Assembly (NCBI GenBank): GCA_028715665.1
Contig: JAQURI010000001.1
Span: 1 to 63,010 of the forward strand
Reading direction: 5' to 3'
From: Candidatus Ratteibacteria bacterium
GTDB lineage: Bacteria; CAIJMQ01
DNA: 63,010 nt
Every line of letters starts with the position of its first letter. The first letter of the stretch is position 1. The position numbers were made by a program, and so were the translations under genes. Shown here one piece after another: positions 1 to 8,531 of the stretch. A model generated the notes under the pieces. It saw only the letters and a list, made by a program, of their open reading frames with translations. It ran no database searches and had not been told where the DNA came from.

Positions 1-50
1 AAACGGTATTACATTATTACAATCAGCAAATACATTATTAATAGATGTGG

Positions 51-112
51 TTGGGCGGGGTACGCTCCTTCCCGTACTGAAGTACAGGGTATCCGCTACC
101 CCTGCACCCCAC
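51..112 (+). mobile_element. Solo IS200/IS605-type left end
   Basis: This segment aligns by eye with the tnpA-side end of the intact element at 20630-20699. Both have GGGGTACG, a hairpin, then GGTAT, CTACCCCT and ACCCCAC in the same order. Here the hairpin is GTACT-GA-AGTAC at 74-85. No transposase reading frame lies in the 50 bases to its left, so it is a solo end, a relic, or the edge of an element that continues outside the window. It stops at CAC (110-112), directly against the GGAGG ribosome site of the next gene. Confidence 0.6.
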
Positions 113-123
113 GGAGGAACACA

Positions 124-1509
124 ATGAGTTATATAACAGATAAGTTAAAAACTAAAATCCTTGACCGAACAGCAGTAATTACTGTTATCGGTCTTGGATA
201 TGTCGGTCTGCCGACCGCAGTACAGTTTGCAGAAAAAGGGTTCACTGTTTACGGAGCAGATAAAAACAAAAAAATAGTGGATTTACTCAATAAAGGCGGA
301 TGTCATCTCAACGACCTGAACATTGGGCAAAGGGTAAAAGATTTGGTATTAACCGGAAAAATTATCCCCGTAACCGAAACGTCCCGTGCAGTTAATAAAA
401 GTGATATTATCCTGATTATTGTTCCAACCCCGGTATATGCAGATAAAACCCCGGATTTGCGCCCGGTTATTTCAGCAGGAGAAGATGTTGCGGAAACACT
501 TTCGCAGGGTAAACTGGTCGTACTTGAATCAACAGTATATCCCGGACTGACAGAGGAAATACTCATTCCAATACTGGAAAAAAGTGTCTGGAGACTGAGA
601 CTGGAAGCCGGGGCGGATTTCGGGGTCGCTCATGTACCCGAACGATACAATCCGGGAGATAGCAAACATTCAATTACTGATGTCGTTCGTGTAGTAGGAG
701 CAATTGACCCGGACTGGCTTGAAGTCACAAGCCTGCTTTACAGGCAGATTCTCAAGGATGTATGTGAAGTAAAGAACATCAAGACCGCAGAAGCATCAAA
801 GGTTATTGAAAACATCCAGAGAGACCTGAATATTGCTCTGATGAATGAACTCGCCCTGATATTCGAACGAATGGGAATTGATGTAGTGGATGTCATCAAG
901 GCAGCATCGACAAAATGGAACTTCGCTACTTATTATCCCGGTGCGGGCGTCGGAGGCCATTGTCTCACCACTGACCCCTACTACCTGACACATAAAGCCG
1001 AAGAGCTTGGTTTTCACGCTAAAGTTATCCTCGCAGGCCGGGCGGTAAATGACAGTATGCCGTATCACGTACTTGACCTGCTCATCGATGCCCTGAACGA
1101 GCACAAACTGTCAGTGAACGGCTCAAAGATAGTAATTCTGGGCATGGCATATAAAGAGAACATAGGCGATATCAGGGAAGCACCGGCAACACCCCTGATG
1201 AGGGAACTAAGATTACGTGGTGCAGAAATCGTTGTAATTGACCCGTATCTGGATGAACTGACCAGAGAAATGAATCCTACATGGTGTTTTAACCGGTCAA
1301 CAATGTACAGTGCAATGGTTGCCGCCGATGCTATAGTTCTCATGACTGCACATACAGAGTTCTACGGTCTTGACTTGGGTAGAATGGCCAGTCAGGTCAG
1401 GACACCGATTTTAATAGACGGCAGGCGGATATTCGACCCGGAAGAAGCGAAAAAGCACGGGTTCACATACAGAGGGGTTGGTGCACAAAACGGGGGGGGG
1501 GAAAAATGA
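124..1509 (+). CDS. Nucleotide-sugar dehydrogenase (UDP-N-acetylhexosamine 6-dehydrogenase family)
   Basis: This is a 461-residue member of the UDP-glucose/UDP-ManNAc dehydrogenase family, which oxidises C6 of a UDP-hexose to a uronic acid with two NAD+. The N-terminal Rossmann fold shows VIGLGYVGLP near residue 21. A middle helical segment carries IENIQRDLNIALMNE, and the catalytic cysteine is C280 in the GGHC motif followed by a DPYYL segment. The length is normal for the family. The IQRDLNIA and VPERYNPG segments resemble WbpO/TviB/WecC-type acetamido-sugar enzymes more than UDP-glucose dehydrogenase, so UDP-GlcNAc, UDP-GalNAc or UDP-ManNAc is the likely substrate. GGAGG lies seven bases before the ATG. 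It heads a run of overlapping glycan genes and overlaps the next gene by four bases. Confidence 0.9.
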   Translation: MSYITDKLKTKILDRTAVITVIGLGYVGLPTAVQFAEKGFTVYGADKNKKIVDLLNKGGCHLNDLNIGQRVKDLVLTGKIIPVTETSRAVNKSDIILIIVPTPVYADKTPDLRPVISAGEDVAETLSQGKLVVLESTVYPGLTEEILIPILEKSVWRLRLEAGADFGVAHVPERYNPGDSKHSITDVVRVVGAIDPDWLEVTSLLYRQILKDVCEVKNIKTAEASKVIENIQRDLNIALMNELALIFERMGIDVVDVIKAASTKWNFATYYPGAGVGGHCLTTDPYYLTHKAEELGFHAKVILAGRAVNDSMPYHVLDLLIDALNEHKLSVNGSKIVILGMAYKENIGDIREAPATPLMRELRLRGAEIVVIDPYLDELTREMNPTWCFNRSTMYSAMVAADAIVLMTAHTEFYGLDLGRMASQVRTPILIDGRRIFDPEEAKKHGFTYRGVGAQNGGGEK

Positions 1510-2012
1510 TATTAAATAAAAACCAAATCGCAAAAAGAATACTCAACGACCCGCCGATGGTTGATAATATTATAGACTTAAACGTACAGTTACAGCCGAC
1601 AGGACTGGATTTAACGGTAAAAAAAATATATAAATGGGCTTCAGCAGGAGAGCTTGATTTCGATAATTCAAGAAGGATATTATCTGAAAAAGTCGAAATT
1701 GAGTTAGATAAGAACGGATGGTATCAATTGGCTCCCGGAAGTTACCAAATTGAAGTAAATGAATTGTTCAACATGCCTCTTGATGTGGCGGGAGAAACAA
1801 TATTCTGGAGTTCATTACAGAGATGCGGAGCAGCAATTGAAACCGGATTCTTTGACCCCGGATACATAGGAAAAGGTGTATGTTTGTTAATAGTTTCTAA
1901 TAAATACGGATTATACCTTTCTGAAAACGCACGAGTATGCCAGATTATTTTCCATGAAACGGAAAAAACAGAAGGCTATAACGGAGTTTATCACAAGAAC
2001 GGAGGAACATAA
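1506..2012 (+). CDS. dut: Archaeal-type dUTP diphosphatase
   Basis: A 168-residue protein of the dCTP deaminase/dUTPase fold, closest in pattern to the archaeal dUTPase group that converts dUTP to dUMP and pyrophosphate. Diagnostic segments are LQPTGLDLT near residue 30, DFDNS near 52, SSLQRCGAAIETGFFDPGY near 102-120 and ARVCQIIF near 143, ending in EGYNGVYH. The usual RSSL segment is WSSL here, so one conserved arginine is replaced. It starts inside the last codons of the sugar dehydrogenase (ATGA overlap) behind a G-rich tract. A nucleotide-pool enzyme inside a glycan operon is unusual for a chromosome but common on viruses and plasmids. Confidence 0.85.
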   Translation: MILNKNQIAKRILNDPPMVDNIIDLNVQLQPTGLDLTVKKIYKWASAGELDFDNSRRILSEKVEIELDKNGWYQLAPGSYQIEVNELFNMPLDVAGETIFWSSLQRCGAAIETGFFDPGYIGKGVCLLIVSNKYGLYLSENARVCQIIFHETEKTEGYNGVYHKNGGT

Positions 2013-2962
2013 TGAACATTTTATTAACCGGATGTGCAGGCTTTATTGGAAGCAGAACAACACACCTCTTGCTTGAGCGGGGGGATAACGTAGTTGGAAT
2101 AGATAATCTCAGCGATAAAGGGTATAGTGGAGAGGTAAAACAAAAAAGATTAAAAGGTCTGATTGGAAAAACCGGATTCCGTTTCAAACATGTTGATATA
2201 ACATCCAAACAGGGAATACTCGACCTGTTTGCTCTGAACAAGTTCGATGCAGTAATAAACCTCGCAGCCTTGGCGGGAGTTAGAGCCAGTCTTGAGAATC
2301 CACAGGAATTTCTTGACGTCAACATAGGCGGGACATTAAACCTGCTTGAAGCCTGTGTAAAGAAGAACGGGGTAAATAAGTTCGTTGTAGCGTCATCGTC
2401 AAGTGTATATGGAGATGGACAGCACGAAGCAGCAAGTGAAACAATGGTGACTGATTATCCACTTACCCAGTACGGAGCAACAAAGAAAGCCGTGGAAGTG
2501 ATGTGTTATGCTTATCATCATATTTACGGGTTGGATGTCAGTGCCCTCAGGTTTTTTACAACATATGGGTGCTCAGGAAGACCAGATATGAGTATTTACA
2601 GATTTATAGAAGGGATAAAGAACGGTCGGGAAATTGAAGTCTTCGGAGATGGCTTCCAAAAACGGGATTTCACATACGTTGACGATATCGCAGCAGGAAC
2701 TATCGCCGCTCTACAAGGAGTTGGATTTGAAGCAATTAATCTGGGGAACAGCAATCCAGTAACGTTGAATTACGTTATCCAGTTAATAGAAAACGAACTC
2801 GGAAAAGAAGCAAAAATCAAGTATTCTCCCCGGAACAAAGCCGATGTGCTAATTAATTACGCAGATATCAGAAAAGCGAAACGACTTCTTGACTGGGAAC
2901 CGAAAGTAAGGATAGATGAAGGAATTAAAAGAACAGTAGCATGGCATCTTGCCCAGAAATAG
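2012..2962 (+). CDS. NAD-dependent nucleotide-sugar epimerase/dehydratase
   Basis: A 316-residue extended short-chain dehydrogenase of the GalE/WbpP/UDP-glucuronate epimerase family. The NAD site GCAGFIGS lies at residues 7-14. The catalytic serines are in ASSSSVYG near residue 127, and the YxxxK pair is in YGATKK near 149. RFFTTYG and the late DFTYVDD segment are typical of 4-epimerases acting on UDP-hexoses or UDP-hexuronates. With the upstream 6-dehydrogenase it could make a UDP-galacturonate-type sugar. It starts at the last base of the dut stop codon, with GGAGG upstream. The exact substrate cannot be told from sequence alone. Confidence 0.88.
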   Translation: MNILLTGCAGFIGSRTTHLLLERGDNVVGIDNLSDKGYSGEVKQKRLKGLIGKTGFRFKHVDITSKQGILDLFALNKFDAVINLAALAGVRASLENPQEFLDVNIGGTLNLLEACVKKNGVNKFVVASSSSVYGDGQHEAASETMVTDYPLTQYGATKKAVEVMCYAYHHIYGLDVSALRFFTTYGCSGRPDMSIYRFIEGIKNGREIEVFGDGFQKRDFTYVDDIAAGTIAALQGVGFEAINLGNSNPVTLNYVIQLIENELGKEAKIKYSPRNKADVLINYADIRKAKRLLDWEPKVRIDEGIKRTVAWHLAQK

Positions 2963-2968
2963 GAAAAA

Positions 2969-4216
2969 ATGAAAACAAACGGCAAAAACATCTATTTCAG
3001 GCGGCTCGGTCTTGTAGGAGCATCAGGCATAGTTTTGATGGTCAGTGGAATAATCCTGATGCCAATAATGACAAAAACATTGCCGGTAGAAGATTATGGC
3101 CGATGGGTTCAACTACTCACAGTATTACGTATCGGGTTTATTCTATCAGAGATGGGAATTTCAATAGCTATGTTGAGGTTCTTGCCATCAGAAACGGATA
3201 AAACGAAAATCAGTGACCAATTTCATACAACACTGGCAACAATCCTGACGTTGAATCTGTTAGCATCTGCCGTTCTATTAATATCCCCGCAGACAGTAGC
3301 AAATTATCTGTTTGGTGGAAAAACAGAACTTGTGTACTGCATACAGATAATTCTTCCGATAGTGGGAATAAACACAGTATGCCTGTATTATTTCAGAGCA
3401 AAAAACCAGATTAAGAAATATACATTATTCACAAATCTTCAAGCCTATCTCATTGTAGCGATAGTCGGAGCATTAGTAATAACGTATAAAAATATTATGT
3501 TTGCTGTTGCGGGATATACTCTTGCACAGTTGGTAATATTCTGGATAATGTTTGTCATTATCGTAAAAGAAATTGGAATTAATGCACCAAACACGGCATA
3601 TTTAAAATCTTATTTCAAGTTCGGATTACCGATTCTATCATCAAACATAACTGACATAATTCTCGGAAACAGTGACAGGGTACTAATAGGCATATTTCTG
3701 AGCATGGCGTCAATTGGATATTACAATGCAGCTTATACCATTGGGTTTGCTTTAATGTTTCTGGCGACCCCATTCACGACAGTATTACCACAAACACTCA
3801 TAAATTTATACGACCACGGAAAAATAATTGAAACAAAAGAAGAGACTGCAAAAGCAATAAAATACTTTTTATATCTTGCAATCCCGGCAGGAATAATAGT
3901 ATCGCTTTTTGGAGAAACGATACTTAAAATCATAACAACTAAGGAAATCGCACAAGAATCATCGTATCTTATCCCGTTTTTCGTGATAAGTGCCATTATA
4001 TCTGGAAGTCAGGGAATACTATCGAACTATTTATTAGTTATCAAAGAAACACAGCTACTCTTATTGATAAAAATCATAGCCGCAATTACAGCACTGGCTC
4101 TAAGTCTCATATTAATCCCAAAAATAGGATTAATCGGTGCGATGGTTTCAATGATTGTAGCGAACACCATACAATTTTCGATAACAGCACATAGGATATG
4201 GAGAGAAAAAACGTGA
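2969..4216 (+). CDS. Wzx-like lipid-linked oligosaccharide flippase
   Basis: A 415-residue very hydrophobic protein with about 12 predicted membrane spans. The N-terminal LPVEDYGRW motif is characteristic of the polysaccharide-biosynthesis (RfbX/Wzx, MOP superfamily) transporters, which move lipid-linked glycans across the cytoplasmic membrane. Its length is normal. It lies between a sugar epimerase and a GT4 glycosyltransferase, as expected for a glycan-export gene. In this window it would pair with the AglB oligosaccharyltransferase at 33130. It overlaps the following reading frame by 19 bases. Confidence 0.85.
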   Translation: MKTNGKNIYFRRLGLVGASGIVLMVSGIILMPIMTKTLPVEDYGRWVQLLTVLRIGFILSEMGISIAMLRFLPSETDKTKISDQFHTTLATILTLNLLASAVLLISPQTVANYLFGGKTELVYCIQIILPIVGINTVCLYYFRAKNQIKKYTLFTNLQAYLIVAIVGALVITYKNIMFAVAGYTLAQLVIFWIMFVIIVKEIGINAPNTAYLKSYFKFGLPILSSNITDIILGNSDRVLIGIFLSMASIGYYNAAYTIGFALMFLATPFTTVLPQTLINLYDHGKIIETKEETAKAIKYFLYLAIPAGIIVSLFGETILKIITTKEIAQESSYLIPFFVISAIISGSQGILSNYLLVIKETQLLLLIKIIAAITALALSLILIPKIGLIGAMVSMIVANTIQFSITAHRIWREKT

Positions 4217-5412
4217 GAGTCAAATTAACAGAAGCAGGAGAAAAAGCAGTAGCGCAAATGGAAATCCCGGAAGCAGTAAAAGAACAATGGGAATCAATAT
4301 GGCACGAAGGAAATCTTGTCCTGTTCATGACTTACGGGATGTCACTCAGGAAATGGGATGAAGCCGGAACACTGGAACGGGAACTTAAATTGTACAGGGA
4401 ACTGAAGAACAATTTAAAATCAATATCAATTGTAACATACGGAAATGCTTCAGAGCCGTACATAGAAGGGATTAACGTCCTTTACAATAATACATGGATG
4501 CCGGACTGGTTATACTCTATATTCGCTCCATGGATACACAGGCACATTCTCAGGGAAGCAGATTATTTCAAAACCAATCAGATTCCGGGTAGCTGGTGTG
4601 CCGTAATTGCTAAGATATTATTCAAAAAACGCCTGATAATCCGGCAGGGCTACCCATGGCTTCAGACCCTGAAAGAACATAAAGCCCCAATCTGGAAACG
4701 AATACTTGCAGAGATAACAGAAACAATTGCATACAGTGCAGCAGATAGCATTATCGTAACCACAGAAAGGGATAAAAAAACAATCATCGAAAAAAGCGCA
4801 GATATATACCGGAAAACCCATGTCATCTCAAATTATATTGATACAGACTTGTTCAAACCAGACCCGGAAAAGAGAGTTCCAAATAGGATTCTCTATGTAG
4901 GAAGGATAGCGTACGAAAAGAATTTAAAGTCTTTAATTTTAGCGGTAAAATCGCTGGATATTGAATTGATTATGATAGGTGACGGCGAAATAAAACAGCA
5001 AATACTGACTTTGGCAAGCAGGATAGGAGTTATAGATATCAAGTTCCTAGGAATTATGAAGAACGAAGACCTTGTTCAAGAATACCAGAAAGCAGACCAG
5101 TTTATACTTCCATCGATATATGAAGGAAATCCCAAAGCCCTCATGGAAGCCATGGCGTGTGGGTGTATGGTCATAGGAACGAATGTCCGGGGAATAAAGG
5201 AATTAATTGACGACGGAAAAACCGGATTCTTATGTGAAATAACACCGACATCAATAAATGCTGCATTATGTCGGGCGCACTTTACATCAACAAATCATCC
5301 AAAAGAAGCGGACGAGATTCGAAACAGAGCAAGGGATATGATAGTGAATAATCACTCGTTACGTTTAGCAGTTAAAAAAGAACTAAAAATTCTAAGAGGA
5401 GTACAAGAATGA
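4198..5412 (+). CDS. GT4 family glycosyltransferase
   Basis: A 404-residue GT-B-fold glycosyltransferase. The C-terminal nucleotide-sugar domain has ILYVGRIAYEKN near residue 230, a GDGE segment, and the retaining-GT4 signature EGNPKALMEAMACG near 310, whose two glutamates are seven residues apart. The N-terminal acceptor domain contains FKTNQIPGSW and IIRQGYPW segments. The first 20-25 residues overlap the flippase gene and may be absent if translation starts at the later in-frame ATG at 4258. It probably extends a membrane-anchored glycan in the cytosol. The linkage and sugar are unknown. Confidence 0.85.
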   Translation: MERKNVRVKLTEAGEKAVAQMEIPEAVKEQWESIWHEGNLVLFMTYGMSLRKWDEAGTLERELKLYRELKNNLKSISIVTYGNASEPYIEGINVLYNNTWMPDWLYSIFAPWIHRHILREADYFKTNQIPGSWCAVIAKILFKKRLIIRQGYPWLQTLKEHKAPIWKRILAEITETIAYSAADSIIVTTERDKKTIIEKSADIYRKTHVISNYIDTDLFKPDPEKRVPNRILYVGRIAYEKNLKSLILAVKSLDIELIMIGDGEIKQQILTLASRIGVIDIKFLGIMKNEDLVQEYQKADQFILPSIYEGNPKALMEAMACGCMVIGTNVRGIKELIDDGKTGFLCEITPTSINAALCRAHFTSTNHPKEADEIRNRARDMIVNNHSLRLAVKKELKILRGVQE

Positions 5413-6260
5413 GCACAAAAATATACAATGGATATTATATCGACCAGCGTGACCTGTTAGCCCTGAACAAGTTCAGCATGAAACTTAGAAAGGCGATACG
5501 GGAAAAACAGAAGGAACTATACGCAAGAAAACTGGTAGACCTCGCAACAGAGACCTATGATACCAGAACACTCATAAAAGCGGGATACTATAAGCCAGAA
5601 GAAGAAGATGAAAAGACCAGAGCCAATATAGCATGGTACGTAGCTTACTCGACGATAGAAGAGCGATATCAAAAAACACAGGGAACACTAACAAGAGACG
5701 TGGATTATGACCTGACATGCGATGTCACGGTAATCCCGACAAAAACTAAAATCTTGGCAATGGTACATGCAGAACAGCCGGAATTTCATAAAGTATTTGA
5801 AAATTTAAAAGGTGTTCATAAATATGCATACTGGGACGGGGATTCGGATATTCCAGATGGGTTAACTGAAAAAGAATTCAGTGACCGTGGAAAAGAATGG
5901 GATAAGGCAATGCCATCAGGTATCCCGTCAATGTATGGATTCAATATAGCGTGCACACAACAATTCCTGCCATGGATAGAACGGGATGTATTTTTTATGA
6001 TTGCTCCGATAGCACCACTGGAAGAGAGGGTGAAAGAGCACGCAAAAGAAATAGTATCAAGGCGATTCTTTAAACACACGATACAAGGGGACACAGCACC
6101 ATTAAACGAGATTGTTCCAAGGGTATCGGAATGGATAGATTATATGGAATCAGACGATGGCAAAAAGGAGATAGAGACCATAAAAGAAGAACTCAGAGCG
6201 TATTTAAAAAATCCACTGACACCAGAAGACCTTTTTGCAGAGCCGGAGGAAATAAAATGA
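5409..6260 (+). CDS. Conserved phage-like protein of unknown function
   Basis: A 283-residue soluble protein that I cannot assign to a characterised family. The N-terminus (IYNGYYIDQRDLLALNKF) followed by a basic helix, and a later GIPSMYGFNIA segment, give the impression of a conserved hypothetical protein found in large phages. That comparison is from memory and weak. It has no signal peptide or membrane span. The C-terminus is a charged helical tail. It overlaps the preceding glycosyltransferase and the next small gene by four bases each, so it is translated as part of the glycan operon although nothing in it looks like sugar chemistry. Confidence 0.7.
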   Translation: MSTKIYNGYYIDQRDLLALNKFSMKLRKAIREKQKELYARKLVDLATETYDTRTLIKAGYYKPEEEDEKTRANIAWYVAYSTIEERYQKTQGTLTRDVDYDLTCDVTVIPTKTKILAMVHAEQPEFHKVFENLKGVHKYAYWDGDSDIPDGLTEKEFSDRGKEWDKAMPSGIPSMYGFNIACTQQFLPWIERDVFFMIAPIAPLEERVKEHAKEIVSRRFFKHTIQGDTAPLNEIVPRVSEWIDYMESDDGKKEIETIKEELRAYLKNPLTPEDLFAEPEEIK

Positions 6261-6715
6261 AATCAATAGGAGCAATACAAATAATAAAAAAAGAAGCAAG
6301 AGAAGGGAACGCGAGAGTATCGATAGAACTGGGAACGTTGTATATTCCTTTACAACAGAAAGACGCAGATTCAATAGAGCTAATCGAAGAGGTTCTTCAT
6401 GACCCTGAACTGGAATCAATGACGAATGGAGAACTAGTAGAACTACTCCAAGAAGCAATATTTCAACTTCAAATCGAACTGCGGTTAAATAAACGCATAA
6501 AACCACATGACGGAATCTATTTCAGCGACCTTATTAAAAGAAAAGCATATCAACACATCGAACGCTTAAGAAAAGGGCGAACAGATTCAGAAATAATTGA
6601 AATTTTTCAGGATGCAATGGTCTGGTTTAATATTATAGCCATTTTAAAATATACTGACGAGGTACAAATAAAAAAGAAGGCAGAGGAGAAAGATGACAAA
6701 ACAATGCCTAATTAA
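6257..6715 (+). CDS. Small helical protein of unknown function
   Basis: A 152-residue acidic protein that reads as mostly alpha helical, with no recognised motif, cysteine pair or membrane span. The frame is open further upstream, but the ATG at 6257 sits seven bases after GGAGG and makes a four-base ATGA overlap with the previous gene, which decides the start. Its C-terminus overlaps the next methyltransferase by 23 bases. It may be a partner of the unknown protein before it, which is only an inference from adjacency. Confidence 0.65.
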   Translation: MKSIGAIQIIKKEAREGNARVSIELGTLYIPLQQKDADSIELIEEVLHDPELESMTNGELVELLQEAIFQLQIELRLNKRIKPHDGIYFSDLIKRKAYQHIERLRKGRTDSEIIEIFQDAMVWFNIIAILKYTDEVQIKKKAEEKDDKTMPN

Positions 6716-7463
6716 CGATTGCAAGCGCGATTATTATAAACACGGTTTCTGTAAAAAGCATCATCCTTCTACCTGTGCAATAGACCTCTCATTGAGGTTT
6801 ACACTTTACGTACATATGCTATCCTATCGTATGGCAGGCGTTCTAGCTTCCATGAAAGAGGGTGGCATCCATCCAAAACACCGCATCCAGAACCATCATA
6901 AATTTTTCCTTGATAATATCGAGCCGGCAGACAGGGTGCTGGACGTAGGCTGTGGAGATGGTGTCCTGACCGCAGACATGGCGTCTAAGGCGTCTTTTGT
7001 CATAGGGATAGATATCAATGCCTCCCGTATAGAAACAGCAAAGGAACGTAATATGCGTGACAATACGAGATATTTCAGTGGGGATGCAACATCAATTAAA
7101 ATGATGGCTCTGGCATATTCACAGAAATATGAAGTAATAACAATGAGCAATGTGCTTGAACACATCGATAAAAGAATAGACTTCTTATCCTTCTGGGGAA
7201 AAAGGGCAAAGAAGTTACTGATACGAGTTCCAGCACTTGACAGGGGCTGGCTCCCGGTTTACATGAAGGAACTGGGAATGGATTACCGACTTGATAAAAC
7301 GCACCGGACTGAATATACAGTTGAAACTTTGAACAAAGAACTCAACGCAGCCGGGTTAACTCTAATCTCACACACGACAAATTTCGGAGAAATTCTTGCA
7401 GTGGTAAAAGAAGAAGAAAAAAAGGTAGAAAATGAAAACGATAATTATTTCAGACCTTCATAA
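6693..7463 (+). CDS. Class I SAM-dependent methyltransferase with N-terminal zinc motif
   Basis: A 256-residue protein. The SAM-binding core has VLDVGCGDGVL near residue 79, an acidic VIGIDIN strand end near 103, and MSNVLEHI near 152. These are motifs I, II and IV of class I methyltransferases. Ahead of the domain the first 25 residues hold CLINDCKRD and FCKKHH, a likely Cys3His zinc site that small-molecule methyltransferases usually lack. GAGGAG lies before the ATG. Its place in the operon suggests O- or N-methylation of a sugar or lipid carrier, but the acceptor cannot be read from the sequence. Confidence 0.8.
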   Translation: MTKQCLINDCKRDYYKHGFCKKHHPSTCAIDLSLRFTLYVHMLSYRMAGVLASMKEGGIHPKHRIQNHHKFFLDNIEPADRVLDVGCGDGVLTADMASKASFVIGIDINASRIETAKERNMRDNTRYFSGDATSIKMMALAYSQKYEVITMSNVLEHIDKRIDFLSFWGKRAKKLLIRVPALDRGWLPVYMKELGMDYRLDKTHRTEYTVETLNKELNAAGLTLISHTTNFGEILAVVKEEEKKVENENDNYFRPS

Positions 7464-8175
7464 TCGAGTTGATTGGGTAGAGCCTGCCCTTTCATCACTG
7501 CAATACGACAAAGTTATCTTTCTTGGAGATTATTTTGATGATTTTTACGATAATCTTGATGACATAAAGAAGGTTGCAAAATGGCTCAAACAATCTCTGC
7601 CAAAGCCAGACAGAATTCATCTGTGTGGAACGCATGACATGTGGTATAGGTTTCCTAATAATCCATACCTCCAAGCAAGTGGCAATACAATGCAAAAATT
7701 GAATGTAATAAACCAGATTCTTACGGATGATGATTGGAATTTATTGAGATTATACTATTATGAACAGGGTTTCCTGTTAACACATGCGGGAGTGCATTCA
7801 TTCCTTTTCGGAAATAATAATTTGAGTATACAAGAAATGCTTAATCTGATAAAATCTGAAACCGAGAAAGCATTGCAAGATGTCAAGAATGGTAAAATAA
7901 ATCCGTGTCTGGACGCTGGATTTGCCAGAAGAGGCGGGCAGGTAGTTGGAGGCATAACGTGGTTGGATTGGCATGATGAATTTGAACCAGTGCCTCATTT
8001 AAATCAGATAGTTGGACACACAGAGTTAAAGAAACCGGAAAAGAAAATCACAGAGAATAGCGAGAATTATTGCCTAGATACAAAAAATAAGCATATAGGA
8101 ATACTTAAGAATGGGATATTTACATTCGTGGGGTCAAGGGGTAAAAATCGCCCCGTGCCTTCAAGCTGGGGCTGA
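7432..8175 (+). CDS. Calcineurin-like metallophosphoesterase, C-terminus altered by IS end
   Basis: A 247-residue predicted binuclear-metal phosphoesterase. Visible metal-site motifs in order are SDLHN (D8, H10), GDYFDD, GTHD, LLTHAG and VGHTELKK. The usual GNHD is GTHD here, so the asparagine that normally coordinates metal is threonine. The last 14 residues, from about GSRGKN, are encoded by the IS200/IS605-type end that begins at 8131. The original C-terminus has therefore been replaced. The start overlaps the methyltransferase by 32 bases. It could dephosphorylate a sugar phosphate or a nucleic acid end. Catalytic competence is uncertain because of the Asn-to-Thr change. Confidence 0.8.
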   Translation: MKTIIISDLHNRVDWVEPALSSLQYDKVIFLGDYFDDFYDNLDDIKKVAKWLKQSLPKPDRIHLCGTHDMWYRFPNNPYLQASGNTMQKLNVINQILTDDDWNLLRLYYYEQGFLLTHAGVHSFLFGNNNLSIQEMLNLIKSETEKALQDVKNGKINPCLDAGFARRGGQVVGGITWLDWHDEFEPVPHLNQIVGHTELKKPEKKITENSENYCLDTKNKHIGILKNGIFTFVGSRGKNRPVPSSWG

Positions 8176-8198
8176 ATCATATCCCTTGGAATAGTAAC
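8131..8198 (-). mobile_element. Solo IS200/IS605-type left end (relic)
   Basis: This sequence is nearly identical to the end at 14393-14460. Its reverse complement matches the intact end at 20630-20699 (the GATTCA stretch, a GC hairpin, then CTACCCC-like and GACCCC blocks). By the orientation of the other copies, a tnpB gene would be expected to its right on the + strand, but none is present. It overlaps the 3' end of the metallophosphoesterase and supplies its stop codon. The next 130 bases up to the palindrome at 8331 hold no gene that I can support. Confidence 0.6.
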
Positions 8199-8330
8199 GA
8201 TAGGGTTATTCTTCTTGGCTCAGAATCCTGCTTGCAACTGCCAGCAGCCCTAAAATCGGATACAGCGCATCGTATAGTTCTACCATAACTCAAATAGACA
8301 CTCAGTTTGGGCATATATCCTTTTCCGGTA

Positions 8331-8374
8331 TGTACGTACAGAAGGCTAACCGATAGCTTTATCGTAATTATGTC
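8331..8374 (+). promoter_or_regulatory. Composite promoter, copy 1
   Basis: A perfect palindrome TGTACGTACA (8331-8340), six bases, then TAACCGATAGCTTTATCG with TAATTATGT after it. CGATA and TATCG form an inverted repeat that overlaps the TATA-like TTTATC. The ATG of the next small gene lies 33 bases after the start of TTTATC and has no Shine-Dalgarno site, so the transcript is probably leaderless. The same arrangement with identical spacing recurs at 10346, 53562 and 55919. Confidence 0.7.
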
Positions 8375-8390
8375 ACAAAAGCATCTGATA

Positions 8391-8531
8391 ATGAAAAGCA
8401 AAGGTAGAAAAGATATAAAAAGAAAGCTAAACTTATTTCAAAAAGAAGCGTTAATTGCTATTGAAAACGCACGAGCCATTGTTACAATCCGGAAGAAAAA
8501 AGCAAGAAACGGCCACGAGGCAATAAAATGA
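8391..8531 (+). CDS. Small basic protein of unknown function
   Basis: A 46-residue lysine- and arginine-rich protein, probably one long helix, too short to classify. The start at 8391 is chosen because it lies the expected distance from the composite promoter and because an upstream ATG at 8370 falls inside the conserved promoter block. It overlaps the following glycosyltransferase by four bases (ATGA), which supports real translation as the first gene of that operon. Confidence 0.5.
   Translation: MKSKGRKDIKRKLNLFQKEALIAIENARAIVTIRKKKARNGHEAIK

Noticed and set aside
2941..3201. Frame overlapping the flippase gene
   Set aside because: Shadow of the 2969-4216 gene. Composition is not protein-like, and the flippase is clearly real.
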